Part shown: positions 1 through 5,785 of the stretch, piece after piece
Layout of the letters: each line of letters opens with the position of its first letter
Numbering within the stretch: position 1 is the first letter of the stretch
NCBI GenBank assembly: GCA_944358755.1
Contig: CALVRY010000025.1
Span: 1-13,666 of the forward strand
Origin: an uncultured Bacilli bacterium
GTDB taxonomy: Bacteria; Bacillota_I; Bacilli_A; RFN20; CAG-826
DNA: 13,666 nucleotides
Direction of reading: 5' to 3'
Notes under the pieces: generated by a model
The model's input: only the letters and a program-made list of their open reading frames with translations
The model's database searches: none
Told to the model about the DNA's origin: nothing
Program-made: the position numbers and the translations under genes

Positions 1-6
1 ACTCAT
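1..6 (-). CDS. 5' end of a divergent gene, cut off by the window edge
   Basis: Only the first two codons (ATG AGT, Met-Ser) are inside the window, so the product cannot be named. The evidence for a gene is the ribosome binding site. On the minus strand GAGGTGA (positions 18 to 12) sits 5 bases before the ATG and matches the 16S anti-Shine-Dalgarno very well. The gene would diverge from the AlbA_2-type gene at 158 and share its 150-bp upstream region, including the three 11-bp repeats. A chance ATG is possible but less likely with such a site. Confidence 0.45.
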
Positions 7-107
7 TTTAATCACCTCGATGTAATTTTAGGAAATTAAAATTTTCTCGAAAGGGTGTTATTTATTTACGTTTACCTTTTAAAAACAATTACGTTATTTT
101 ACAATTA

Positions 108-140
108 AGTCGTAAGTTAGTCGTAAGTTAGTCGTAAGTT
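108..140. repeat. three tandem copies of an 11-bp repeat upstream of the AlbA_2-type gene
   Basis: AGTCGTAAGTT occurs three times without mismatch at 108-118, 119-129 and 130-140. The array ends three bases before the AAGGAG ribosome binding site (143-148) of the gene at 158. An 11-bp period is about one helical turn, so the copies present the same face of the DNA, as iteron-type regulator sites do. A possible -10 (TACAAT, 100-105) just upstream would place the repeats in the 5' untranslated leader. The binding partner is unknown. Confidence 0.9.
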
Positions 141-157
141 AAAAGGAGAAAATTATA

Positions 158-1675
158 ATGGCGATTCCTATTACAGTAGAAAAATTATTAAGAGATAACG
201 TTGTTGAAAATGAGCGAATTGAATTCAAAGAAAATCGGAATCCTGAATCAATTGTTAAAACCATTTGTGCCTTTGCTAATGATATTGATAATTGGGGTGG
301 TGGCTATATTTTAATAGGAATTAAGGAAGTAAATGGTAAAGTTGCTTATCCGATTAGCAGGATAAAAGACGAAGAAGTCGATAAAATCCAAAAAGAGTTA
401 TTAAGGTATTCTAAGTTAATTTCGCCTTCATACCTCCCAATTGTTGAAGTTACAAAATACGAAAACAAAAATGTAATTTTAATTTGGTGTCCAGGAGGAA
501 ACGATAGACCTTATAAGACTTTTAAAAAAGTAACTTCTAAAAACAGTGAAAAAGTTTACTATATAAGAAAATTCTCCTCAACTATTGAAGCGAATGAAGC
601 TAATATTAAAGAATTAATTTCCTTAACAGACGATATACCTTTTGATGATAGAGTCAACTTAAAAGCCGATGTTAAAGATCTAAGTTTACCATTAATTAAA
701 AATTATCTTTGGAAAATAAAAAGCAATTTATTAAATAACATCGAAAACAAGGAGCTTTTAGAAATCGCCAAAGACTTAAAAATAGTTGATGGCCCTAAAG
801 AATTTATAAAACCATTAAATGTGGGTTTGATGTTTTTTAATGATGATATAGAAAAATTTTTCCCTTATTGCAGAATTGAATTAGTGACTATATACGATTC
901 GACTGGTCAAGGAATGGAAGAAAGGATTTTCCAAGGTCCAATTGATTGGCAACTAAAAAGCGTTCTAAATTACATTAAAAATAATGTAATTGCTGAAAAG
1001 GTTTTTAAAATCGATGATGATGCAGAAGCAATTAGGATTAAAAATTATCCATATGAAGCATTGGAAGAATTTATTTCTAACGCTGTATATCACAGGTCCT
1101 ATCAGATTCATGAACCAATTACAATTAGGGTTGAAAAAGAACAAATCGAAATCACTTCATTTCCTGGACCTGATAGGTCAATTACCAATTTAGATTTGAA
1201 AAATTTAAATTTAAAAGGAAGAAGATATAGAAATCGTCGAATTGGAGACTTTTTAAAGGAGCTGCATTTGGTTGAAGGAAGGAATACAGGCTATCCTACC
1301 GCTATTAGAGCAATTAAAAATAATGGGTCGCCATTACCAATTTTAGAGACAGATGAAGAAAGAACTTTTTTCACTGTAATTCTCCCTATTCATAAGGCTT
1401 TTTTAACGAATAAAATAAGCAAAAAAGTAAATTCTGAAGATAAAATTAAAGTTTCTAATAAAAGAAAAAATAAGGACGAAATAAAAGAAGAAATTCTTTT
1501 TAAACTTGAGGACAATAATTTGTCTGCAAAAAAACTTTATGAAGCTATTGGCTACTCTGGAAATGTTTCTAAAACCTTTAGAGAATGTATAAATGATTTA
1601 ATCAAAGAAAATTTGATTAAATATAGTTCGTCCAAAATAAACTCCTCTTCGAATTTACTAATCAAAATTAAATAA
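158..1675 (+). CDS. AlbA_2 / HATPase_c_4 domain protein with C-terminal winged helix (COG2865-type predicted regulator)
   Basis: This 505-residue protein has the layout of the COG2865 predicted regulators, often misannotated as RecG-like. Residues about 1-150 form an AlbA_2/Schlafen-type domain, recognised by the early E-x-x-x-E-F-K-E pattern (ERIEFKEN, 19-26) and the GGGYILIGI strand (47-55). Residues about 295-412 look like a degenerate GHKL ATPase fold: the NAVYHRSY stretch (308-315) matches the N-A-x-x-H-R-x-Y signature, followed by ITSFPGP (332-338). After a Lys-rich linker, residues about 438-490 resemble a winged helix. The start has AAGGAG nine bases upstream. Family members are assumed to bind nucleic acid, but their role is mostly unknown; some sit near defence or toxin genes, and none is visible here. 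The three 11-bp repeats directly upstream suggest autoregulation, which is inference. The gene converges on the MATE gene with only 12 bases between them. Confidence 0.85.
   Translation: MAIPITVEKLLRDNVVENERIEFKENRNPESIVKTICAFANDIDNWGGGYILIGIKEVNGKVAYPISRIKDEEVDKIQKELLRYSKLISPSYLPIVEVTKYENKNVILIWCPGGNDRPYKTFKKVTSKNSEKVYYIRKFSSTIEANEANIKELISLTDDIPFDDRVNLKADVKDLSLPLIKNYLWKIKSNLLNNIENKELLEIAKDLKIVDGPKEFIKPLNVGLMFFNDDIEKFFPYCRIELVTIYDSTGQGMEERIFQGPIDWQLKSVLNYIKNNVIAEKVFKIDDDAEAIRIKNYPYEALEEFISNAVYHRSYQIHEPITIRVEKEQIEITSFPGPDRSITNLDLKNLNLKGRRYRNRRIGDFLKELHLVEGRNTGYPTAIRAIKNNGSPLPILETDEERTFFTVILPIHKAFLTNKISKKVNSEDKIKVSNKRKNKDEIKEEILFKLEDNNLSAKKLYEAIGYSGNVSKTFRECINDLIKENLIKYSSSKINSSSNLLIKIK
1596..1622. 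repeat. perfect 11-bp inverted repeat inside the 3' end of the AlbA_2-type gene
   Basis: ATTTAATCAAA (1596-1606) and TTTGATTAAAT (1612-1622) are exact reverse complements around a 5-base GAAAA spacer. The repeat encodes the quasi-repetitive peptide LIKENLIK, so coding constraint may explain it. Neither strand has a clear T run next to it, so it is not a standard terminator. It may still form a hairpin near the convergent gene ends. Confidence 0.6.
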
Positions 1676-1687
1676 ATAAAAAATACT

Positions 1688-3187
1688 TTAGTTTGGCAAG
1701 GTTTTTCCTGGATTTTCTATATTATTTTCAAAAACTAACTTTTTGTATGACTTATGAATAAAGATAAAATAACCTGCTCCAAGAATTATACAAGCAATTA
1801 GCCAAGCAAATGGATCGGCTAAACAAGTAGTAATAAAAGGAGCTGGATTTTCGTACAAATTTAAACTTGTACTAATTTGATCTACAAAGATATAAGGACC
1901 AAATAAACAGAGTAAAGTTCTTGCTAAAAGTTCCCCAATTCCAGCAAAGAAAGGAATAATTGGTTTTCCTATACCTTGGATTGAACATCTTAAAATGAAT
2001 AAAATGCCTAATAATGGGAAAAATGGGACTGTTGATAAAACCGAAAGTCTTCCTAAATATGCAGATTCATCAGTAATTTTAGAAGCGTCGTAGAACAACT
2101 TCATATAGGTGTTATCAATGAGCAAGAGAAGTGCAATTGCAAGGAGTAAAACATAAATAATGAACATCAAAATAATTGATGTTGAAATTCCTTTTTTAAC
2201 TCTTTTATATAATTTAGCACCATGATTTTGTCCACAAAATGATAACATTGCTGTTCCTAATGCATTTAATGGAGTCATTAAGAAATTTTGCATTTTATTT
2301 GCGGCACCATATGCAAGTTGAGCTGGGCCATTATCAATTACAACGCCAGCTATTGTGGTATCAAATTTAATAATTGTAGATTGAAGAGTAATTAGGCCAA
2401 TACCAAGGATTGAAAATTGGAGTGCTAGTGGAAGTCCAAGCTTTAGATGTTCAGCGTAAAAAGACCAATTTAATGCTTTAAAATCACTCTTTTTGAATCT
2501 TAAAAATGGGTATTTAACGAAAGTATAAATATAACAAAGTAGAGCTGAAACACCTTGAGCAATAATTGTCGCAATTGCTGCACCTGCAACACCCCAATGA
2601 AATACAACAATAAAAAGTAAATCTAAACAAATATTTAAAATAGTGGATACTATTAAGAAAAGAAGTGGAGTTAAAGAATCTCCCATTGATCTTAATAAAG
2701 AGCAAATTTGATTATATGCGACTTGGCAAATTGTACCTAGAAAGATAATTAATAAGTAAGTTTTTGCTGCTTCATAAGTCGCGCCACCTGTTGAACTTGT
2801 TAATCCAACTAATGATAATAAAGGATCTAATAAAGAAGTAGCCAATATTGTTAAAAATACTGAGATGATAAAACCCAAGATTACTTGTGTCAAAAATGAC
2901 AATCTGAGTCCATCATGGTCTTTTTGCCCCATTTTTTCGGAAGAAATAACTGAAAAACCAGCTGAACAACCAAATGCAAACTGCAAAATGATGTAAGTTA
3001 TTGAACCAACATCGTTTACACCGTTTACTTCATTAGCACTTAAATTTTGACCGACTATTATAGCATCAGTTAATGTGTAAATTTGTTGAAATATATAGGA
3101 TATAAGAATTGGTACCATGAATACCAAAATAACTTTGTAAATTTTTCCGCTTGTTAAGTCTACAGGTGCAAAAAGTTTCTTAAGCAT
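1688..3187 (-). CDS. MATE family multidrug/toxin efflux transporter
   Basis: This is an integral membrane exporter of the MATE family, expected to expel organic cations or drugs using a Na+ or H+ gradient. The N-terminus DLTSGKIYKVILVFMVPIL followed by FQQIYTLTDAIIVGQNL is the family's characteristic first helix. Further marks are the mid-protein stretch SLLRSMGDSLTPLL and about a dozen hydrophobic segments over 499 residues, a normal length. The start was chosen at 3187 and not at the in-frame ATG at 3220. The 3187 ATG has GGGAG five to six bases upstream, whereas the longer version adds a poorly placed 11-residue extension. The gene appears monocistronic. It converges on the gene ending at 1675, and no convincing terminator lies in the 12-base gap. 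Substrate is unknown. A candidate structured RNA or leader lies about 200 bases upstream on the same strand. Confidence 0.93.
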   Translation of the reverse strand: MLKKLFAPVDLTSGKIYKVILVFMVPILISYIFQQIYTLTDAIIVGQNLSANEVNGVNDVGSITYIILQFAFGCSAGFSVISSEKMGQKDHDGLRLSFLTQVILGFIISVFLTILATSLLDPLLSLVGLTSSTGGATYEAAKTYLLIIFLGTICQVAYNQICSLLRSMGDSLTPLLFLIVSTILNICLDLLFIVVFHWGVAGAAIATIIAQGVSALLCYIYTFVKYPFLRFKKSDFKALNWSFYAEHLKLGLPLALQFSILGIGLITLQSTIIKFDTTIAGVVIDNGPAQLAYGAANKMQNFLMTPLNALGTAMLSFCGQNHGAKLYKRVKKGISTSIILMFIIYVLLLAIALLLLIDNTYMKLFYDASKITDESAYLGRLSVLSTVPFFPLLGILFILRCSIQGIGKPIIPFFAGIGELLARTLLCLFGPYIFVDQISTSLNLYENPAPFITTCLADPFAWLIACIILGAGYFIFIHKSYKKLVFENNIENPGKTLPN

Positions 3188-3216
3188 AACAATCTCCCAA
3201 AACGCTAAATATTTAA

Positions 3217-3238
3217 TCACAATTTAAACGATTTGTGA
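3217..3238. promoter_or_regulatory. small inverted repeat upstream of the MATE start (possible operator)
   Basis: TCACAA (3217-3222) and TTGTGA (3233-3238) are exact reverse complements 10 bases apart, 30 bases upstream of the MATE start codon. On the minus strand a weak promoter could overlap it (TTCACA near 3239, TAAATA about 18 bases on). Six-base arms are short and could arise by chance. Confidence 0.25.
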
Positions 3239-3386
3239 ATGATAAATTTCATGCTATTTTTATTCCTAAAATTTTGCTTTTTTATTAGTTTTAAAATAAG
3301 TGTAAATTTGATTTTTAAAAAGTTAAATTTTATATTATTTTGTAAAAATAATTGAGTTTTGCAGGGTTTTTTGAAAAACAGTAAAT

Positions 3387-3412
3387 AAAAAAAGAAATTC
3401 CATAGGAATTTC
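3387..3412 (-). terminator. intrinsic terminator on the minus strand
   Basis: On the minus strand, an 8-bp stem GAAATTCC/GGAATTTC with a TAT loop (3412 to 3394) is followed directly by seven T (3393-3387) and more T-rich sequence. No protein gene lies upstream of it on that strand within the window's intergenic region, so it implies a non-coding transcript. Confidence 0.75.
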
Positions 3413-3492
3413 GTTCAGTCAATCGTTAGTGATTTAACCACAGTTTTAGAATTTATCTAAGTCCATGTCGTGTCGTACAATTAAATCACACT
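3387..3492 (-). ncRNA. candidate small structured RNA or leader RNA of unknown class
   Basis: Read on the minus strand, three signals lie in the right order. There is a promoter (TTGAAT, 16 bases, TATATT) with a predicted start near 3492. A closed structure follows whose 9-bp outer stem is perfect (GTGATTTAA from 3489 to 3481 with TTAAATCAC from 3437 to 3429), with an inner 5-bp hairpin (TTAGA/TCTAA at 3460-3446). Last comes an intrinsic terminator with seven T (3412-3387). The transcript would be about 105 nt. I see no convincing open reading frame in it and do not recognise a known riboswitch or small-RNA family. It is either a free-standing small RNA or a regulated leader for MATE, although the MATE start is about 200 bases past the terminator, which is far for a riboswitch. 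Confidence 0.5.
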
Positions 3493-3498
3493 GCAATT

Positions 3499-3526
3499 AA
3501 TATAACTGATTTATAATCAAATTCAA
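3499..3526 (-). promoter_or_regulatory. candidate promoter for the small RNA
   Basis: The -35 is TTGAAT (3526-3521), the spacer is 16 bases, and the -10 is TATATT (3504-3499). The predicted start near 3492 falls three bases before the 9-bp outer stem begins, which supports the pairing of promoter and RNA. AT-rich DNA yields many chance promoter matches. Confidence 0.4.
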
Positions 3527-3630
3527 GATTAATGCTTCAAAATTTACAAATAATTTACTTAGTTAAAAGATTGTAAGTTTTATGTATAAAAATTTAGTTT
3601 TTTCATCTGAAATCAAAAAGTTTGAATTAG

Positions 3631-3681
3631 TTGACAAACTGCCAAATCTATATTGACATGAATAATTTTTTAGAATTAACA
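3631..3681 (+). promoter_or_regulatory. two TTGACA boxes upstream of the ECF S component
   Basis: Perfect -35 hexamers TTGACA occur at 3631-3636 and 3653-3658. The second has TTAACA 17 bases downstream (3676-3681) as a poor -10. The first has no good -10 at normal spacing. One of them probably drives the ECF-kinase pair. Confidence 0.35.
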
Positions 3682-3701
3682 TTTTACTTGGAGATTAATT
3701 T

Positions 3702-4337
3702 ATGACGAAAAATCAAGTTCAAATCAATAAAATATGTTTAGCTGCTATATTTTTAGCTTTAGGATGGTTATTGCCATTTTTAACTGGTCAAATACCTGAA
3801 ATTGGAAGTATGCTTTTACCAATGCATATTCCTGTTTTCTTAGCTGGTTTTATTTTAGGACCATGTTATGGAGCATTAATTGGATTTATAACTCCATTAA
3901 CTAGATCATTAATATTTGGTATGCCACCAATTTATCCAACAGCACTTGCAATGTCTTTCGAACTTTTAAGTTATGGTTTTATTAGTGGTGCAATGTTTAT
4001 TTTCCTAACAAAATGCGTTAAAAAGTTGCCAACTATTGCAAATGTTTATATTTCTTTGGTTACAGCAATGGTTTTAGGTAGATTTATTTGGGCTTTCTTT
4101 GACTATTTATTCTTAATTGGAAGTGATAATCCATTTACATTCATGGTTTTTGCAAATGGTGCATATATCAATGCTTGGCCAGGAATTTTATTACAATTAG
4201 TCCTCATTCCTGCGATTGTACAACTTTTATATTCATTTAACTTAGTTCAACATTTATTACCTGATTATGCAAAAGTTTTCAAAAGAAGAAACATTAAAGA
4301 AAATAATACAGAAAATACAACAAACGATAACAACTAA
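3702..4337 (+). CDS. ECF transporter S component (substrate-binding membrane subunit)
   Basis: This 211-residue protein with about six hydrophobic helices is the S component of an energy-coupling-factor importer. It binds a vitamin or similar micronutrient and depends on a shared EcfA/EcfA'/EcfT module, which is not in this window. The recognisable block is LLPMHIPVFLAGF, GPCYGALIGFITPLTRSL and FGMPPIYPTALAMSFEL (about residues 38-88), typical of a Bacillota S-component subgroup of unassigned or pantothenate-like specificity. I cannot decide the substrate. The start has GGAG eight bases upstream. The last 71 bases overlap the next gene in another frame, so the hydrophilic C-terminal tail (KRRNIKENNTENTTNDNN) is coded by DNA that also encodes the kinase N-terminus. 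The overlap suggests one mRNA and possibly coupled translation. Confidence 0.88.
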   Translation: MTKNQVQINKICLAAIFLALGWLLPFLTGQIPEIGSMLLPMHIPVFLAGFILGPCYGALIGFITPLTRSLIFGMPPIYPTALAMSFELLSYGFISGAMFIFLTKCVKKLPTIANVYISLVTAMVLGRFIWAFFDYLFLIGSDNPFTFMVFANGAYINAWPGILLQLVLIPAIVQLLYSFNLVQHLLPDYAKVFKRRNIKENNTENTTNDNN

Positions 4338-4842
4338 CGGATCTTGTGTTATTGCAATTGATGGAATGTGCGCTAGCGGGAAATCTACGCTAGCTTTTCA
4401 ATTGGCTGACAAATTTAATTCAAGAATAATTCACATGGATGATTTTTATGAGCCAAGAGGCCGTATAGATTTATCAACAAGCGTAAACGGAAATATCAAT
4501 TTAGAAAGATTTAAAAACGAAATCGTATCACGTTTGAATGAAAGCGAACTAACTTATAATGTTTTTTCTTGTACTGAACAAAAAATAGTAAGTTCAAGCA
4601 TTTTAAAAAAGTGCGATTTAACAATTGTAGAAGGTAGTTATTCGACAAATCCATATTTCAAAAAGTACTATAATTTTTCAATTTTCCTGGAAATTTCAAA
4701 AAAAGTCCAGGAAAATCGAATAAAGTCCAGGAATTTTCAAAATTTCCAGGATTTTTTAAATAAATGGGTAGTTTTGGAAAATAGATATTTTAAATTTTAC
4801 GATATCAAAAGTAAGTCAGATTTCGTCATCGAAAATGATTAA
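4267..4842 (+). CDS. uridine kinase-like P-loop kinase
   Basis: This 191-residue P-loop kinase belongs to the uridine kinase/phosphoribulokinase-like group common in Clostridia. The Walker A is GMCASGKS (33-40), followed by HMDDFYEP (56-63), where the Asp pair is the usual substrate/catalytic site. Later come VEGSYSTNPYF and a lid-like KKVQENRIKSRN, then WVVLENRYF, as in the family. It phosphorylates a small molecule, probably a nucleoside or vitamin, using ATP or GTP in the cytosol. The ATG at 4267 was kept because the N-terminal amphipathic helix before the Walker A is normal for the family. There is no good ribosome binding site there, so translation may depend on coupling to the ECF gene it overlaps by 71 bases. 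Transport and phosphorylation together suggest import with metabolic trapping, which is inference. The 3' half contains an unusual cluster of CCAGG/CCTGG sites. Confidence 0.82.
   Translation: MQKFSKEETLKKIIQKIQQTITTNGSCVIAIDGMCASGKSTLAFQLADKFNSRIIHMDDFYEPRGRIDLSTSVNGNINLERFKNEIVSRLNESELTYNVFSCTEQKIVSSSILKKCDLTIVEGSYSTNPYFKKYYNFSIFLEISKKVQENRIKSRNFQNFQDFLNKWVVLENRYFKFYDIKSKSDFVIEND
4682..4754. repeat. cluster of four CCWGG motifs with a 12-bp direct repeat inside the kinase gene
   Basis: AAAGTCCAGGAA occurs at 4702-4713 and again at 4722-4733, a 20-base period. A near-palindromic TTTTCCTGGAAA (4682-4693) precedes them and TTTCCAGGATTT (4743-4754) follows. Four CCWGG pentamers in about 65 bases is dense for such AT-rich DNA. 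The protein there (EISKKVQENRIKSRNFQNFQD) is not strictly repetitive. Confidence 0.7.
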
Positions 4843-4843
4843 T

Positions 4844-4862
4844 AGTTTCGAATGAAAGTTTT
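4844..4862. promoter_or_regulatory. possible DeoR-type operator upstream of the TIM-LarA-NagB operon
   Basis: AGTTTCG (4844-4850) and GAAAGTTTT (4854-4862) frame an imperfect dyad, TTTC-GAAT-GAAA. The same two blocks, AGTTTCG and CGAAAGTTTT, flank the perfect repeat before the deoR-type gene (12271-12302), though with different spacing. It could link the operon to that repressor. Confidence 0.3.
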
Positions 4863-4896
4863 TTGATTTATATTCATAATCAAATTTGCGTTTTTT
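4862..4896 (+). terminator. weak intrinsic-terminator-like hairpin after the kinase gene
   Basis: TTTGATT (4862-4868) and AATCAAA (4878-4884) can pair, and a run of six T follows at 4891-4896. The T run starts six bases after the stem and the stem is AT-rich, so termination would be inefficient. Confidence 0.3.
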
Positions 4897-4919
4897 ATAA
4901 AGTTTATATTTTTATTATA

Positions 4920-4947
4920 TTGATTTAGCATTTAAATAGTTTAAAAT
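4920..4947 (+). promoter_or_regulatory. candidate promoter of the TIM-LarA-NagB-ABC operon
   Basis: TTGATT (4920-4925), a 16-base spacer and TAAAAT (4942-4947) predict a start near 4954, giving a leader of about 20 bases before the GTG start at 4973. The match is moderate, but this is the only gap (130 bp) before the operon. Confidence 0.4.
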
Positions 4948-4956
4948 TTAGTTAAA

Positions 4957-4970
4957 TGTAAGGGCTTTCA
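4957..4970. promoter_or_regulatory. cre-like site (possible CcpA catabolite repression) over the operon start
   Basis: TGTAAGGGCTTTCA matches the cre consensus TGWAARCGYTWNCW at all but one of 14 positions. The exception is the first base of the central CG, which is usually conserved. The site lies just downstream of the predicted transcription start and overlaps the Shine-Dalgarno, a repressing position. It may simply be a ribosome binding site that resembles cre. Confidence 0.3.
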
Positions 4971-4972
4971 TT

Positions 4973-5785
4973 GTGAAAAAAATATTTTTAAATTTGAAAA
5001 GATTTGATATACCAGCTAGTTTCGATGGTATAAACAAAACACGGAAAAACGAAACTTACGGAAAAGAGATTACTGAAGGAATTGAAAAAATGAATCTTTC
5101 TCTTCCTGTTACAATCTTTTTTCAAGAAGCAAACCTTTTAAGTGCTTTAAGCGTAAATAAGAATGTTCATGTTGGTTGTCAAAGTGTTCATTACCAAGAT
5201 GTAAGTAAAGGCGGAAATTTTGGTGCCTTCACAACATTTAGAACAGCTAAATCAATGAAAGGTATTGGAGTTAGTGATACACTTATTGGCCATTGTGAAG
5301 AAAGAAATTATCTTAATTATCTTTTTGCCCAAGCAGGCGGCAAAGGCGATATTAACAAAATCTTAAATGAAGAAATTAAACGCGCTCAAGAAGCTGGTTT
5401 AGAAGTCTTATATTGTATCGGTGAGAAAGCTGAAGAACAAGACCACAAATATGATGTTCTTAGACATCAACTCGAAGTAGGTTTAGAAGGAGTTGACTTA
5501 AGTAAAATTACAATTGCTTATGAACCTGTTTGGGCTATAGGACCTGGAAAAGTACCTCCAGGAAGAGAATATATAGAAGATATAGCAAAATTTGTTAAAT
5601 CTGTTGTTAACGTTCCTGTAGTTTATGGTGGCGGATTAAAAATAGAAAACGCTGAAATGATTGCCTCAATTCCAGAAGTTGATGGCGGACTAATCGCGTT
5701 AACAAAATTTGGTGCAGACTTTGGATTCACCTTAGAAGATTTTGAAAAAATCGTATTAACTTATGAGAAAGGACTAAAGAGATGA
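4973..5785 (+). CDS. divergent triosephosphate isomerase-family protein
   Basis: A 270-residue (alpha/beta)8 isomerase homologue, somewhat longer than the usual 250 or so of TIM. The catalytic set is present: Asn7 and Lys9 (LNLKRFD), His107 in LIGHCEERN, and Glu184 in AYEPVWAIGPGKV, which includes the mobile loop 6. The phosphate end differs. Where TIM has YGGSV and a DGxLVGGASL segment, this has YGGGLKIEN (218-226) and VDGGLIALTKF (236-246). So isomerase chemistry seems kept while the substrate probably differs. TIM-fold paralogues that act on tetrulose phosphates are known (EryH group). GTG is the start, with AAGGG eight bases upstream; no better start exists. It is the first gene of a six-gene operon, and its TGA stop overlaps the next ATG (ATGA). 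It is unlikely to be the housekeeping glycolytic enzyme, given its company and altered pocket. Confidence 0.85.
   Translation: MKKIFLNLKRFDIPASFDGINKTRKNETYGKEITEGIEKMNLSLPVTIFFQEANLLSALSVNKNVHVGCQSVHYQDVSKGGNFGAFTTFRTAKSMKGIGVSDTLIGHCEERNYLNYLFAQAGGKGDINKILNEEIKRAQEAGLEVLYCIGEKAEEQDHKYDVLRHQLEVGLEGVDLSKITIAYEPVWAIGPGKVPPGREYIEDIAKFVKSVVNVPVVYGGGLKIENAEMIASIPEVDGGLIALTKFGADFGFTLEDFEKIVLTYEKGLKR

Larger units (their letters stand above)
3188..3701. other. 514-bp divergent intergenic region between the MATE and ECF genes
   Basis: The region has no convincing protein gene. From left to right it holds: the MATE ribosome binding site and a small inverted repeat (3217-3238); an AT-rich stretch without a recognisable feature (about 3245-3386); a candidate minus-strand small RNA with its terminator and promoter (3387-3526); another featureless AT-rich stretch; and two TTGACA boxes before the ECF gene. 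Confidence 0.75.

Noticed and set aside
990..1193. Small open frames inside larger genes (for example 990-1193, 2514-2705, 5727-5918, 6449-7087, 7277-7477, 8252-8446, 9215-9491)
   Set aside because: Each lies fully or almost fully within a well-supported gene in another frame, has no recognisable domain and no convincing ribosome binding site.
158..1675. RecG helicase
   Set aside because: Only the AlbA_2 and HATPase_c_4 parts that databases loosely label RecG-like are present; there are no helicase motifs.
1702..1716. Short DNA-uptake-type or shared repeat linking MATE and kinase genes (TTTTCCTGGATTTT-like)
   Set aside because: Only one isolated copy is outside the kinase cluster; two sites are not enough to call a repeat family.
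3429..3489. CRISPR repeat or tracrRNA-like element (GTTTTAGA on the plus strand)
   Set aside because: The string is short, there is only one copy, no spacer-repeat pattern and no cas gene in the window.
3582..3656. 24-codon open frame (MYKNLVFSSEIKKFEL...) before the ECF gene
   Set aside because: No good Shine-Dalgarno, no known homology, and its stop lies within a likely -35 box. Such frames are expected by chance.
4973..5785. Housekeeping triosephosphate isomerase tpiA
   Set aside because: The phosphate-binding loops differ from TIM, and the operon partners are not glycolytic; no gap, pgk or gpm gene is near.
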